From NCBI GenBank assembly GCA_030373325.1, contig JAUCZB010000011.1, positions 1-64,000 of the forward strand: a stretch of 64,000 bases of DNA, read 5' to 3'. The position numbers and the translations under genes were made by a program. Below are positions 10,821 to 20,880 of the stretch, one piece after another (the stretch's first letter is position 1; each line of letters begins with the position of its first letter). This DNA is from Cyanobium sp. CZS25K. Lineage in GTDB: Bacteria; Cyanobacteriota; Cyanobacteriia; PCC-6307; Cyanobiaceae. The notes beneath the pieces were generated by a model, which saw only the letters and a program-made list of their open reading frames with translations, ran no database searches and had not been told where the DNA came from.

Positions 10821-11639
10821 GTGAAAACATCCAGCAGCCGTGGGGTATCGACTTCATTGCTGGGACGGAGACTCTTCGAAACAGCTTTCGTTCTGTTCGT
10901 TATCTATGGCGCTACGGTCATTGGCTTTGCCTTGCCACTGCGTCCCTTCGATGCGGTTTGGCAACTGGCCGTTGCGGGTGCTCTCATCAATAACGCTCCC
11001 CTGGCCTTGGTGGGTCTGGCACTCATGCACCTGTCGGTGCGTTTGGAGCCTGGGGAATCCCTCCAGCTTCGGCGTCTCGCCCACTGCGCCCATGCGGCGC
11101 AGTTTGCAGCCGTGGGCTTCCTTTGCCTTGTGCCTCTTCAGCTCATGGCCGTCAGGCAGACGCTCCTGTCCCATCAGACGGTGCAGAACCGCCAGATGAC
11201 CATCGCCGAACGGCGCATCGAAGAGGTGCGGCGAGCGATCACCGCCTCAACAACGGTGCCTGAGTTGCAGCGCGAGTTGGCCAGACTGAAGGTAGGCACA
11301 CTCACGATTCGGGGCAACCCATCCGACAGCTCCCTGTCAGGTGTGCGCGAGCAGCTGCTGACATCCCTTGAAAGCTCCAGATCCGATCTGCAGTCACGGC
11401 TGAATCGAACGGGCAGGGGCAAGATCTGGGATTTCCTTCAGCTCAGCCTGCAGGGTGTGGTGTCTTCTCTTGCCCTGGCCTTCGGATTCGCGGCACTCGC
11501 CCAAGGGAAGGGAAGACACCGCAGTCAGCTCGATGCATTCAGATGGAGCATGGGTCGCCTTCTTCCGCTGAGAAGGTCCGGTCGGAGGCGTCGCCATGGC
11601 CACAGCATCCGGGCAGAGTCCACCCGGAATCAGCCGTGA
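10821..11639 (+). CDS. HpsJ-like membrane protein
   Basis: Four predicted TM segments and MAVRQTLLSHQTVQNRQMTIAERRIEEVRRAI... coiled region typical of cyanobacterial HpsJ-like proteins; GTG start. Confidence 0.6.
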   Translation: MKTSSSRGVSTSLLGRRLFETAFVLFVIYGATVIGFALPLRPFDAVWQLAVAGALINNAPLALVGLALMHLSVRLEPGESLQLRRLAHCAHAAQFAAVGFLCLVPLQLMAVRQTLLSHQTVQNRQMTIAERRIEEVRRAITASTTVPELQRELARLKVGTLTIRGNPSDSSLSGVREQLLTSLESSRSDLQSRLNRTGRGKIWDFLQLSLQGVVSSLALAFGFAALAQGKGRHRSQLDAFRWSMGRLLPLRRSGRRRRHGHSIRAESTRNQP

Positions 11640-11714
11640 TCCTGCCAGCATGTGCTGAGCTGACAGGAGCGCTGCAGCCATCTGTGGTGCTCCATCAGCA
11701 GCCTTCAACCTTCA

Positions 11715-12836
11715 TCAGCCAGCTTCACAGCCAGCTTCACAGCCAGCTTCGTCGGCCAGCCGCCACTGCAGCACCTGGCCGGCATGGAAGGGCACAAGTT
11801 CGGTGGCGGCGCCGCCGGCGGCGTTGCCGTGCAGGCGCGGCGGCACCGTGTGGGCCTCCCTCACCAGGGTGATCGTCCCTTCGTTGCGGGGCAGTCCGTA
11901 GAAGTCAGGCCCATGCAGGCTGGCGAAGGCCTCCAGGCGGTCGAGGGCCCCCTCCTGCTCGAACACCTCCACGTAGCTCTCCAGGGCGTAGGGGGCGTTG
12001 TAGATGCCGGCGCAGCCGCAGGCGGCTTCCTTGGCCGAGCGTGGGTGCGGGGCCGAATCGGTCCCCAGGAAGAAGCTTGGCTCCCCCGAGGTGGCCGCCT
12101 GCCTCAGCGCCAGCCGGTGACGCTCCCGTTTGGCCACCGGCAGGCAGTAGAAGTCCGGCCGCAGCCCGCCACGGAACATCGCATTGCGGTTGATGTGCAG
12201 GTGGTGGGGGGTGATGGTGGCCGCCAGGTTGGTTCCCGCCTGCCGCACGAAGGCGACGGCGTCGGCCGTGGTGATGTGCTCCAGCACCACCTTCAACCCC
12301 GGGTGACGCACCAGCAGCGGGGCCAGGTGGCGCTCGATGAACACCGCCTCCCGATCGAAGATGTCGATCTCCTGGTCGGTCACCTCGCCGTGGATCAGCA
12401 GGGGCATGCCGATCCGTTCCATGGTGGCCAGCACCGGCTCGATCCGGGCCAGGTCGCTGACGCCGGCGGCGGCATTGGTGGTGGCATGGGCCGGATAGAG
12501 CTTGCAGGCGGTGAAGACGCCCTCGGCGTGGCCGCGGGCGATCTCCTCCGCGGCGATGGTGTCGGTGAGGTAGGCGGTGAGCAGGGGGGTGAAACGGCTT
12601 CCATCCGGCAGGGCCGCCCGGATCCGCTCGCCGTAGGCCACGGCGGCCGCCACGGTGGTGATCGGCGGACTGAGGTTGGGCATCACGATCGCCCGGGCGA
12701 AGCAACGGGCCGTGGCGGGGGCCACCGCCTGGAGCAGGGCGCCGTCCCGCAGATGCACATGCCAGTCGTCGGGGCGCCGCAGCCGCAGGCGCTGGGGAGT
12801 GGCGTTCGGCTGCGGCGAAGAGGTTTCCATCCTCAA
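11715..12836 (-). CDS. pyrC: Dihydroorotase
   Basis: RRPDDWHVHLRDGALL, VMPNLSPPI, KLYPAHATTN, HGEVTDQEIDIFDREAVFI, LEHITTADAV, HHLHINRNAMFRGGLRPDFYCLPV, GTDSAPHPRSAKE. Confidence 0.96.
   Translation of the reverse strand: MRMETSSPQPNATPQRLRLRRPDDWHVHLRDGALLQAVAPATARCFARAIVMPNLSPPITTVAAAVAYGERIRAALPDGSRFTPLLTAYLTDTIAAEEIARGHAEGVFTACKLYPAHATTNAAAGVSDLARIEPVLATMERIGMPLLIHGEVTDQEIDIFDREAVFIERHLAPLLVRHPGLKVVLEHITTADAVAFVRQAGTNLAATITPHHLHINRNAMFRGGLRPDFYCLPVAKRERHRLALRQAATSGEPSFFLGTDSAPHPRSAKEAACGCAGIYNAPYALESYVEVFEQEGALDRLEAFASLHGPDFYGLPRNEGTITLVREAHTVPPRLHGNAAGGAATELVPFHAGQVLQWRLADEAGCEAGCEAG
11719..11754. repeat. About 12-bp tandem repeat (cagccagcttca) at pyrC 3' end
   Basis: cagccagcttcacagccagcttcacagccagcttcg; encodes C-terminal DEAGCEAGCEAG. 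Confidence 0.8.
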
Positions 12837-13405
12837 GGCAGCGACCGGTTGCCACCACTGGCTGTGACCAGATAGCCGCTCAAGGCCAGCAGCAGCACGC
12901 TCAGGCAGAAGAAGGCGAGGGAGGGGCCGTCCTTGATCGGCAGGGTCAGCATCGCCTTGAAGGCGGACACGATCAGGGCCACCACCAGCACCTTGACCAG
13001 CTTCTCCTTCAGCTGGTCGAGGCTGCGGATGTCCAGCAAGCCGCCTCCCCCCTGGTCGTGCTCCCGGGCCGCCTCGATCGGGGAAATCAGCAGCTCATAG
13101 ACCCCGTAACCGAAGATCAGCAGGGCAATGCCGATCAGGTAGAGGTCGATCCCCGAGACGATCGCCCCCAGCAGTTCAGCGACAAACTTCTTATCGAGCT
13201 GGTCGACCTTGCCGAAGGCGGCCAAGGCCTTGCCGATCTCGAGGGTGCCCAGCACGAACGACACCACCGTGCTCACCAGGCTCATGATCACCGGCAGGAT
13301 GGCGATCAGGCGCAGGCGCCACAGCAGCCGCTCAAAGCGTTGCTCCAGCCGCTTGAAGCGACCCTTGAGACCCGAGGCCATGCCGACGGCGATGCAATCG
13401 GCCAA
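12833..13405 (-). CDS. YqhA family (UPF0114) membrane protein
   Basis: RLIAILPVIMSLVSTVVSFVLGTLEIGKAL...IDLYLIGIALLIFGYGVYELLISPI. Confidence 0.8.
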   Translation of the reverse strand: MADCIAVGMASGLKGRFKRLEQRFERLLWRLRLIAILPVIMSLVSTVVSFVLGTLEIGKALAAFGKVDQLDKKFVAELLGAIVSGIDLYLIGIALLIFGYGVYELLISPIEAAREHDQGGGGLLDIRSLDQLKEKLVKVLVVALIVSAFKAMLTLPIKDGPSLAFFCLSVLLLALSGYLVTASGGNRSLP

Positions 13406-13447
13406 CCCTAGGCAGGGCCCCGCTTCTGGTCAGCCGGCCGGCCGGTC

Positions 13448-14191
13448 TCAGGGGGCCGTCACGCCGAACAGATGGCCCACCATGGCCGTGAGGGCCATGG
13501 CCATCGCCCCCCAGAACAGCATCCGCAGCGACCCCTGCCGGATCGAGGCGCCGCCGGCACCCGCCGCCAGGCCGCCGAGCAGCACCAGGGCAACCAGAGC
13601 GCTGAGGGTGGTGATCAGGGTGATCTGGCCGGTGGGGCTGCCCAGGATCGCGGCGATCGGCACCACCGAACCGACCCCGAAGCTGCCGGCGGAGGCCAGG
13701 GCCGCCTGGATCGGCCGGGCCCGCAGGGTCTCGCTGAGGCCCAGTTCCTCCCGGGCGTGGGCGCCGAGGGCATCGTGCAGGGTGAGCTGTTCGGCCACCT
13801 GGCGGGCCAGTGCCTGATCCAGCCCCCGCTTCCGGTAGATCTCGGTGAGCTCGGCCAGCTCTCCGGCAGGATCCGCCAGCAACTCACGCCGCTCCTTGGC
13901 CAGATCGGCCCGCTCGGTGTCCGCCTGGGATTGCACCGAGACGTATTCGCCGGCCGCCATCGACATCGCTCCGGCCACGGTGGCGGCGATCCCCGACAGC
14001 AGGATGGTGCTCTTGGGGGCACCGGAGGCCGCGATCCCGACCGCCAGGGAGGCCACCGAGATGGTGCCGTCGTTGGCGCCGAGCACCACGGCCCGCAGCC
14101 AGCCGACCCGATGACTGAAATGCCGTTCGCGGTGCTGGCGGCCGTCGAAGGGCATGGCGACGGCTCCACTGCAGCGGAAGGATTCCGCCAT
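13448..14191 (-). CDS. VIT1/CCC1 family (Fe/Mn transporter-like) protein
   Basis: LRAVVLGANDGTISVASLAVGIAASG, GAMSMAAGEYVSVQSQADTERADL. Confidence 0.88.
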   Translation of the reverse strand: MAESFRCSGAVAMPFDGRQHRERHFSHRVGWLRAVVLGANDGTISVASLAVGIAASGAPKSTILLSGIAATVAGAMSMAAGEYVSVQSQADTERADLAKERRELLADPAGELAELTEIYRKRGLDQALARQVAEQLTLHDALGAHAREELGLSETLRARPIQAALASAGSFGVGSVVPIAAILGSPTGQITLITTLSALVALVLLGGLAAGAGGASIRQGSLRMLFWGAMAMALTAMVGHLFGVTAP

Positions 14192-14210
14192 GATCCCAGC
14201 CGGAGCCGCT

Positions 14211-15800
14211 TCAGCGCTGGCGGCGCCCCAGCAGGAAGACCACCGCCATCGCCAGATAGCCCAGGGCCCACGGGCTGCCGCTGCCCCAGCCGGGGGCCAG
14301 CACGGTGTCGGCCAGGGTGAAATTCCAGGCATGGATCAGGCCCAGCCAGGAGGCGGCGGCCGCCACCAGGGCGCAGAGGGCGGCGGCGCGGAAGCGCTGC
14401 TCGATCAGATACACCAGCATCGCCGCCAGCAGCATGGCCGCCAGGATCTGCCCCTGCTCGAGGGCGAAGGCACCGGCGGCCCACACATCCGCCTGCTGCA
14501 GCGGCAGCAGCAGCTGGGGACCGAAGGGGTTGGCCGGGGTGCCGCTGCCGCCCGCTCGCAACCCCGCCTTGAGCATCAGGGCCCCCCAGCCCGCCAGTCC
14601 GGGCAGCAGGCCGAGCGCCACGGCGGGGGCATGGGCCGGTGGGGTGGCCTGGAAAGCCTGGGCCGCCATCACCAGGGCGATGTAAAGCACGATCGCCATG
14701 CCGGCCTCGATCGGCACCAGCTGGCCCACCACTCCGAACAGGCCCAGCAGGCAGCCCAGGCCCATCACCAGGCCGTTGAGCCAGGAGTAGCCGATGCGGG
14801 CCCCCATGCCCTTCCAGCCCGGATGGCCGATGTAGATGGTGGTGGGGAAGCAGGAGCCCAGCAGAGCGGCCGCCACCGTGCCGAGGCCGTTGATCAGCAG
14901 GGAGCTTTTCACCGGGTAGGCATCGCCGGCCGCCTCGGCACTTTCCAGGTTCTGGAGCGACCCCAGCAGGTTGAACAGGCCCATCGGCACGGTCACCCCC
15001 AGCCAGGGCAGCAATTCGTTGCGCCCCGCCCAGAGGGCGCCGAGCCGGGGCACCGGCAGGTGCAGCCCCACCTGGGCCAGGTTGGTCTGCCAGGTGGGGC
15101 CATCCAGGCGCAGCAGGCCTGTGGCGGCCGCCAGAACAATCCCCACCAGCACCGCCAGAACGCCGCCCGGCAGGGGCAGCCGGGCCTGGCCGAAATAGGC
15201 CAGCAGGATCACCGCCAGCACCGCCAGACCCACCACCGGCACGGCGTAGGTGCGCAGCAGGAAACCCAGCCCGATGTACCCGAGGGCGATGCCGGCCAGG
15301 GTGGAGAGCAGGGCGGCCCGGGGCAGCCAGTGCCGCAGGGGGGCCACCAGGAAGGCGCCCCCCGCCTCGATCAGGCCCGACCCCAGGCAGGCCAGCAGAC
15401 CGGCACGCCAGGAGAGCAGCGCCGCGGCCTGGGGATCCATCCCCTGGCCGGTGGCCGCCAGCTTCACCGGCAGCATCACCAGGAACACATAGGCGAACAG
15501 ACTGACCGTGTTGATGCCGTAGGGCAGGGCGGTGCGGTCGTCTCGTCCCTCGCGCCTTCCCAGCCGGTGGGCCTGAAGGGCGTAGGCCAGGTTGCCCACC
15601 ACCAGGCTCACGCCGGTGGCCGGCAGGATCGTGGCGAAGATCAGCTCGTCCGGGTAGGCCAGCACCCCGCGGCAGAGGGCCACGATCAGCAGGATCTGGA
15701 TCAGGTTGTCCAGCCCCAGGCCCAGGAACCCGTCCAGGTCGCCGCGGACCCACCAGCGGGGAAAGGCCCGGGAGGCGATGGTCAAGGAGGGCTCAGCCAT
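14211..15800 (-). CDS. NCS2-family (xanthine/uracil-type) permease
   Basis: 12+ TM protein; [78 protein letters not shown]. Confidence 0.75.
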   Translation of the reverse strand: MAEPSLTIASRAFPRWWVRGDLDGFLGLGLDNLIQILLIVALCRGVLAYPDELIFATILPATGVSLVVGNLAYALQAHRLGRREGRDDRTALPYGINTVSLFAYVFLVMLPVKLAATGQGMDPQAAALLSWRAGLLACLGSGLIEAGGAFLVAPLRHWLPRAALLSTLAGIALGYIGLGFLLRTYAVPVVGLAVLAVILLAYFGQARLPLPGGVLAVLVGIVLAAATGLLRLDGPTWQTNLAQVGLHLPVPRLGALWAGRNELLPWLGVTVPMGLFNLLGSLQNLESAEAAGDAYPVKSSLLINGLGTVAAALLGSCFPTTIYIGHPGWKGMGARIGYSWLNGLVMGLGCLLGLFGVVGQLVPIEAGMAIVLYIALVMAAQAFQATPPAHAPAVALGLLPGLAGWGALMLKAGLRAGGSGTPANPFGPQLLLPLQQADVWAAGAFALEQGQILAAMLLAAMLVYLIEQRFRAAALCALVAAAASWLGLIHAWNFTLADTVLAPGWGSGSPWALGYLAMAVVFLLGRRQR

Positions 15801-16296
15801 GGGGCAGTCCCTCGGGCACCCGGTCGGGGAAGAGCACCCCATCGAGGTGGTCGCATTCGTGCTGCACCACCCGGGCATGGAAACCCTCCACCTCCCGCTC
15901 GAAGGGCTGGCCCTGGGGGTCGAGGGCCCGGTAGTGGAGGCGGCGCCAGCGGGGCACCCGGGCCCGCCAGAGCGGCACGCTCAGGCAGCCCTCCCAGGCG
16001 CTGTCGTCGATCTCCTTCCCCAGGGGCGTCAGCACCGGATTGATCAGCACCGTCTCGGGGATGGATGGCGCCTCCGGGTAGCGGGGGTTGCGGGTGATGC
16101 CGAAGATCACGACCCGCAGGGGCACACCGATCTGGGGGGCTGCCAGGCCGGCACCGGCGCAGGCGGCCATGGTGTCGCGCAGGTCCTGCAGCAGCTCCGG
16201 CAGGGCGGGGTCGTCGAAACGCTCCACCGCTGCACTCACCTGCCGCAGACGCGGATCTCCGATGGTCAGCACATCACGGACGGCCATCGGCGCCAT
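15793..16296 (-). CDS. def: Peptide deformylase
   Basis: [30 protein letters not shown] motifs; start chosen at [10 protein letters not shown] (ORF extends to 16380). Confidence 0.94.
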   Translation of the reverse strand: MAPMAVRDVLTIGDPRLRQVSAAVERFDDPALPELLQDLRDTMAACAGAGLAAPQIGVPLRVVIFGITRNPRYPEAPSIPETVLINPVLTPLGKEIDDSAWEGCLSVPLWRARVPRWRRLHYRALDPQGQPFEREVEGFHARVVQHECDHLDGVLFPDRVPEGLPHG

Positions 16297-16372
16297 TGCA
16301 TCGGGCCCACTGTGCCGCCTTCCGTCCTCACCGTCCGTACCATCCGCAGATGTTGCTGCGGGCGGCGAAACC

Positions 16373-17245
16373 ATGGCCATGAGCTCCCTGCGGGTGGCTG
16401 TGCTCTGTTGTGAAGGCGTCTACCAGCGCCACCTGGTGCGGCGGGCGGCCGAGGAGTTCAGCCTGGTGGGCGTGGTGCTGCAGGTGTCGCCGCCACAGGG
16501 CCGCAGCGGGCTGGCCCGGCTGGCGAAGTACCGCCGGCCCCTGCGGCTGCTGCGCCAGCTGATCGCCCGCGTGATGCTGCGGCCCCACGACCGCCGGGGA
16601 GCCGCCCTGCAGCGGCAGCTGTTCCATCACGAGGGGGCACCGCCCGAGCTGCCGCCGGGTACGCCGGTTCTGGTCACGTCGTCCATCAACGAGGAGCGCA
16701 CCGCCGCCTTCCTGCGCCGGCTGGCCCCCGACATCATCCTGGTGAACGGCACCCAGCTGCTGCGATCACCCGTGCTGGACCTGATCCCGGCCATCCGTCA
16801 CGGCATCGTCAATCTGCACACCGGCCTGTCGCCCTATTCCCGTGGGGCCAACTGCAACCTCTACATGCTCATGGAGGGTCACCCTGAGCTGGTGGGGGTC
16901 ACGGTGCACCACATCGACCCGGGCATCGACAGCGGCGAAATCATCCTGTCGGCGCAGGTGCCGATGGAACCCGACGACGACTTCGAGACCATCGACGTGC
17001 GCAGCTTCCATGTGGGCATCGAACTGATGATCGAGGCGGTGCGGCGGCTCGAGGCCGGCACCGCACCGCGGGTGGCCCAGTGGGAGAAGGGGAAGCTGTT
17101 CCTGCGGCGCACCGGCTACGTCTACGAACCCTGGCAGCGACTGCTGGCCAACCGCCGCATCGCCCGCGGCCTGGTGCGTGCCTATCTGGCCGACCGCGAC
17201 CGCCTTGATGGGACCGTGCGGGTGGTGCGGGGGGATCAGCCGTGA
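16373..17245 (+). CDS. Formyltransferase family protein
   Basis: [51 protein letters not shown] formyltransferase core. Confidence 0.85.
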   Translation: MAMSSLRVAVLCCEGVYQRHLVRRAAEEFSLVGVVLQVSPPQGRSGLARLAKYRRPLRLLRQLIARVMLRPHDRRGAALQRQLFHHEGAPPELPPGTPVLVTSSINEERTAAFLRRLAPDIILVNGTQLLRSPVLDLIPAIRHGIVNLHTGLSPYSRGANCNLYMLMEGHPELVGVTVHHIDPGIDSGEIILSAQVPMEPDDDFETIDVRSFHVGIELMIEAVRRLEAGTAPRVAQWEKGKLFLRRTGYVYEPWQRLLANRRIARGLVRAYLADRDRLDGTVRVVRGDQP

Positions 17246-18270
17246 GCCGCCTGGGGCGGGCGGCCAACCGGGCGGCGGATCTCCTGTTCGTGCCGCCGCT
17301 GGATCGCCTCTGGCGCCGGCGCCTGCGGGGCAAGGTGCTGTGCTTGCTCTACCACCGCGTGGACGAGCCGGGCCGGATTCCCTGGCTCGACCGCTTCGGG
17401 GTGCCGCCGATCCGCCCCGCGGAACTGGCGGCGGAGCTGGGCGTCCAGCAGCGCCGCGGCGTCCGCTTCCTGACCTTCGCCGATCTGCGGCAGGGCCGCT
17501 TCCCGGCCCCCGGCGAAGTGGGCGTCGTCGTCAGCTTCGACGACGGCCTGCGCTGCAACTACGAGGAGGGCCTCCAGGTGCTGGAGGATCTCGGCATCCC
17601 CGGGGTGCTCTTCCAGTCCTCGGGAATGCTCGCCGGCGGTCCGCTGGTCTGGGAGCACGCCCTCTACTGGTACGGCGCCCACCCCCGCTTCGCCGACTCT
17701 CTGGAGGATCTGGCCCATCGGCGCCTGGATCTGCCGCAGGACCTGGCGGGCGAGGCCCTGATCGCCACCCTGCGGGACCGCACGCCGGTGGCCCGCGTGC
17801 GAGATCTGCTGGCCGAGCTGGAGGAACGCTTCGACACCGGGGCCGAGCTGGCGGCGCTGGCCGCGCGGATCTATCCGGAGCCCGCCCAGCTGCGCCGCGC
17901 CCGGGACGCCGGCCATGAGGTGGGCAGCCACGGTGACCAGCACGTTCCCCGCGCCAACGTGAGCCCCGCGGCGTTCGAGGACGAGCTGAGCCGTTCGCTC
18001 GCGGTGCTGGGCGAGGTGCTGGGGGAAGCGCCCCGGGCGTTCTCCTATCCCTTCAACAGCCACCTCCCCGGCGACGAGGTGATCTGCGGCCGCCATTTCC
18101 TCCAGGCGGCCACCGTCGACGCCGACCTGATCACCCCGTACACCCCGGCTCTGTCCCTGCCCCGTTTCACCTGGCCCGGGCCCCATCCCAACCTGCTGCG
18201 CCGTCGCCGCTGGCTCAGCACCGGAACCCTGGCCTGGCCCGCACCCATGGACACCGGGCCGGGGCGATAG
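17242..18270 (+). CDS. Polysaccharide deacetylase family protein
   Basis: LLYHRVDEPGR, VVVSFDDGLRCNYEEGLQVLEDLGIPGVLFQ, HEVGSHGDQHVPRANVS; GTGA overlap with the upstream gene. Confidence 0.85.
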   Translation: MSRLGRAANRAADLLFVPPLDRLWRRRLRGKVLCLLYHRVDEPGRIPWLDRFGVPPIRPAELAAELGVQQRRGVRFLTFADLRQGRFPAPGEVGVVVSFDDGLRCNYEEGLQVLEDLGIPGVLFQSSGMLAGGPLVWEHALYWYGAHPRFADSLEDLAHRRLDLPQDLAGEALIATLRDRTPVARVRDLLAELEERFDTGAELAALAARIYPEPAQLRRARDAGHEVGSHGDQHVPRANVSPAAFEDELSRSLAVLGEVLGEAPRAFSYPFNSHLPGDEVICGRHFLQAATVDADLITPYTPALSLPRFTWPGPHPNLLRRRRWLSTGTLAWPAPMDTGPGR

Positions 18271-18300
18271 GGTCTGGTTTCTTCTGATCTCCCCGCTCCG

Positions 18301-18966
18301 ATGGTGTGGCCCCTGGCCCTGTTCGACGGGAGCATCAGCACCGAGACGTTGCAGGGGCTCCTCCAGGGCTGGGGCTACTGGGTGGTGTTCGGGGCCATGC
18401 TGCTGGAGAACGCCGGTGTGCCCCTGCCCGGGGAGACCGTCACCCTGCTGGCGGGCTATGCGGCGGGCAGCGGCCAGCTCCAGCTGCTGGGGGTGATGGG
18501 GGCAGCGGCCGGCGGAGCGATCCTGGGCGACAACCTCGGCTACTGGGTGGGTCGCCGGGCCGGCTGGGGGCTGCTGCTGCGCGGCGGCCGGCTGCTGGGT
18601 CGCAGCCCGGAGCAGATGGAGGCCCTGCGGGAGCGCTTCCTGCGGTATGCCGGAAAGTCGGTGCTGCTCGGCCGCTTCGTGGCGGTGCTGCGGGTGCTGG
18701 CGGGCCCCATCGCCGGGGCGGTGCGCATGCCCTACCCCCGCTTCCTGCTGTTCAACATGCTCGGGGCCGTGCTCTGGGCCTCCACGATGGTGAGCCTGGC
18801 CTGGGTCGGGGGGCGCTGGATCCCCTTCGAGCAGATGGTGCGCGGTGTCGTCGAGTTCGGCCTCGGCGCCCTGGTGCTGCTGGGGGTCGTGCTGGTGGTC
18901 CCGTGGCTGCTGGCCCGCTTCGAAGAGCGGCAGCTTGAGCGGGAGGCCAAGGAGCCTCCGGCCTGA
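18301..18966 (+). CDS. DedA family (VTT domain) membrane protein
   Basis: VVFGAMLLENAGVPLPGETVTLLAGYAAG, GDNLGYWVGRRAG, LGRFVAVLRVLAGPIAGAVRMPYPRF. Confidence 0.93.
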   Translation: MVWPLALFDGSISTETLQGLLQGWGYWVVFGAMLLENAGVPLPGETVTLLAGYAAGSGQLQLLGVMGAAAGGAILGDNLGYWVGRRAGWGLLLRGGRLLGRSPEQMEALRERFLRYAGKSVLLGRFVAVLRVLAGPIAGAVRMPYPRFLLFNMLGAVLWASTMVSLAWVGGRWIPFEQMVRGVVEFGLGALVLLGVVLVVPWLLARFEERQLEREAKEPPA

Positions 18967-18987
18967 GCCGATCGGCCGGGAACTGGG

Positions 18988-20808
18988 CTAGAGGCCGAAG
19001 TAACGGCAGATCAGCCAGGGGGTCGTGAGGGCGAGCGTGAGCGTGAGTGGGGCGCCGTAGCGGGCCATGTCGAGGAAGCGGTAGCGACCGGGGCCGAACA
19101 CCATCAGGTTGGTCTGATAGCCGATCGGGGTGAGGAAGCTCTGGCTGGCGGCGAGGGTGATCGCAAAGATGAAGGCCATTGGCGGCAGCGCCAGTCCCTT
19201 GGCCAGTTCCGCCGCGATCGGCAGCAGCAGCACCACCGTGGTGCCGTTGCTGAGGGCTTCGGTGAAGGCCTGGCCGAGCACGAACACCACCAGCAGCACG
19301 GCGTAGGCCGGCCATCCCTGCAGGGCTCGCAACAGGTCCTGGGCCAGGGCTTCGGCCAGGCCGGTCTTCTGCATCGCCACACTGAAACAGGTGAGGGAGC
19401 CCAGCAGCAGAATCACGTCCCAGCGGATCGATCGCTGCACCTCCCCCGGCCGCAGACAGCCGGTCGCCACCATCGCCACCATCGCCAGCAGCACCGCTGC
19501 CATCAGCGGAAGCAGCTTGAACATCGGCAGCAGGATCATCAGGGCCGCGATGGCCATGCCGGTGAATTTGCGGTCGGTGGTGGGCAGGTCCTTCTCCAGT
19601 TCGTCGAGAAGCACCAGATCGTTGTTGGCCTGCATGCCGCGGATGGCATCGAGAGGGGCCTGCAGCAGCAGCACATCGCCGGCCTGCAGCACCACCCGCC
19701 CCAGCAGCTCCCGCAGCACCTGGTTGCCGCGCCGCACCGCCAGCATGGTGGCGTTGTAGCGCTGACGGAACCGCATGTCCCGGACACTGGCACCCGCCAG
19801 GGCGGAGCCGTTGGGCAGCAACACCTCCACCACCCGCTGGGGCGACTCGGTGGCCCCGCTGAGTTCGCGCAGGTCGTCCTCCTGGTCTCCCACCGGAGCG
19901 AGGGTGATGGTGTGCTCCTGTTGCAGCCGCAGCAGGTTGTCCCGGTTGCAGCGCAGCAGCAGCCGGTCGCCGGCCTGGAGCTGCAGGTCGGCCAGGGGGG
20001 CGCTGAAGCTGTCCCCCCCCCGGTGCAGTTCCAGCACGTCCACATCGAAGCGGCGCTGCAGCCGGCTGTCATGCAGGGAGTTGCCGATCAGTTCGGACCC
20101 ATGCGGAATCAGCACGTCGGTGATGTAGCCCTCCCGGGCCAGGCTCACCAGCATGTCTTCCTCGCCCGTGCCCCGATCGGGCAGCAGACGGTCGGAGAAG
20201 AAAAAGATGTAGGTGCTGCCGATCAGCCAGACGGGAATGCCGATCGCCGTGAAACTGAACAGGTCGAGGGAGCCGAAACCCAGCTGCCGGCTGACATCAC
20301 TTGCCAGCAGGTTGGTGGAGGTGCCGAGCAGGGAGATCGTGCCGCCCAGGATCGTGGCGAAGGACAGCGGCAGCAGCACCTTGGAGGGGGAGATGCCGCG
20401 CCGATGGCACCAGCCCTCCAACACCGGCAGCAGGGTGGCCACGATCGGGGTGTTGGGAATGAAGCCCGAGATCGGCGCCACCACGCCCACCATCAGGGCG
20501 ATCATCCGCTTCGGACTGCGCACCGCATCGGAGCCGATCATGGCCCGCAGCCGATCGAGGCCACCACTGCGGAACAGGCCTGAGGCCACCGCGAACAGAC
20601 CCATCAGGGTGATCAGGGCAGGGCTGCCGAAGCCCTTGACCGCCTCCTCGGGACTCAGCACCCCGAAGGTCACCAGCAGGGCGGCCGCCAGCAGGCCCGT
20701 CACCTCCGGCGCCAGCTTGCCGCTGACAAACAGGACGATCGCCCCGATGAACACGCCGAGCGTGATCAGACCCGGACCGGTGCTGGCAACGGCGAGGAAA
20801 CTTGTCAT
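18988..20808 (-). CDS. SLC13/DASS family transporter with two TrkA-C (RCK_C) domains
   Basis: FIPNTPIVATLLPVLEGWCHRRGISPSKVLLPLSFATILGGTISLLGTSTNLLAS; internal LQAGDRLLLRC and LQAGDVLLLQ RCK_C repeats. Confidence 0.9.
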   Translation of the reverse strand: MTSFLAVASTGPGLITLGVFIGAIVLFVSGKLAPEVTGLLAAALLVTFGVLSPEEAVKGFGSPALITLMGLFAVASGLFRSGGLDRLRAMIGSDAVRSPKRMIALMVGVVAPISGFIPNTPIVATLLPVLEGWCHRRGISPSKVLLPLSFATILGGTISLLGTSTNLLASDVSRQLGFGSLDLFSFTAIGIPVWLIGSTYIFFFSDRLLPDRGTGEEDMLVSLAREGYITDVLIPHGSELIGNSLHDSRLQRRFDVDVLELHRGGDSFSAPLADLQLQAGDRLLLRCNRDNLLRLQQEHTITLAPVGDQEDDLRELSGATESPQRVVEVLLPNGSALAGASVRDMRFRQRYNATMLAVRRGNQVLRELLGRVVLQAGDVLLLQAPLDAIRGMQANNDLVLLDELEKDLPTTDRKFTGMAIAALMILLPMFKLLPLMAAVLLAMVAMVATGCLRPGEVQRSIRWDVILLLGSLTCFSVAMQKTGLAEALAQDLLRALQGWPAYAVLLVVFVLGQAFTEALSNGTTVVLLLPIAAELAKGLALPPMAFIFAITLAASQSFLTPIGYQTNLMVFGPGRYRFLDMARYGAPLTLTLALTTPWLICRYFGL

Positions 20809-20880
20809 GGGAACGGTCTGATGGGAGGGATTTAGCAGGTCACTCCCTCGGCCGCTGCCCGGGGAGCTGATGGCGCCGTT

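Noticed and set aside
13615-15753. 712-aa minus ORF overlapping the NCS2 permease and VIT genes
   Set aside because: Shifted frame of real genes; Gly/Pro/Ala/Arg-rich translation with no domain.
16373-16380. Palindromic ATGGCCAT giving overlapping divergent start codons for def and the formyltransferase gene
   Set aside because: The def start is more likely internal (16296 or 16287), so the overlap is probably coincidental.
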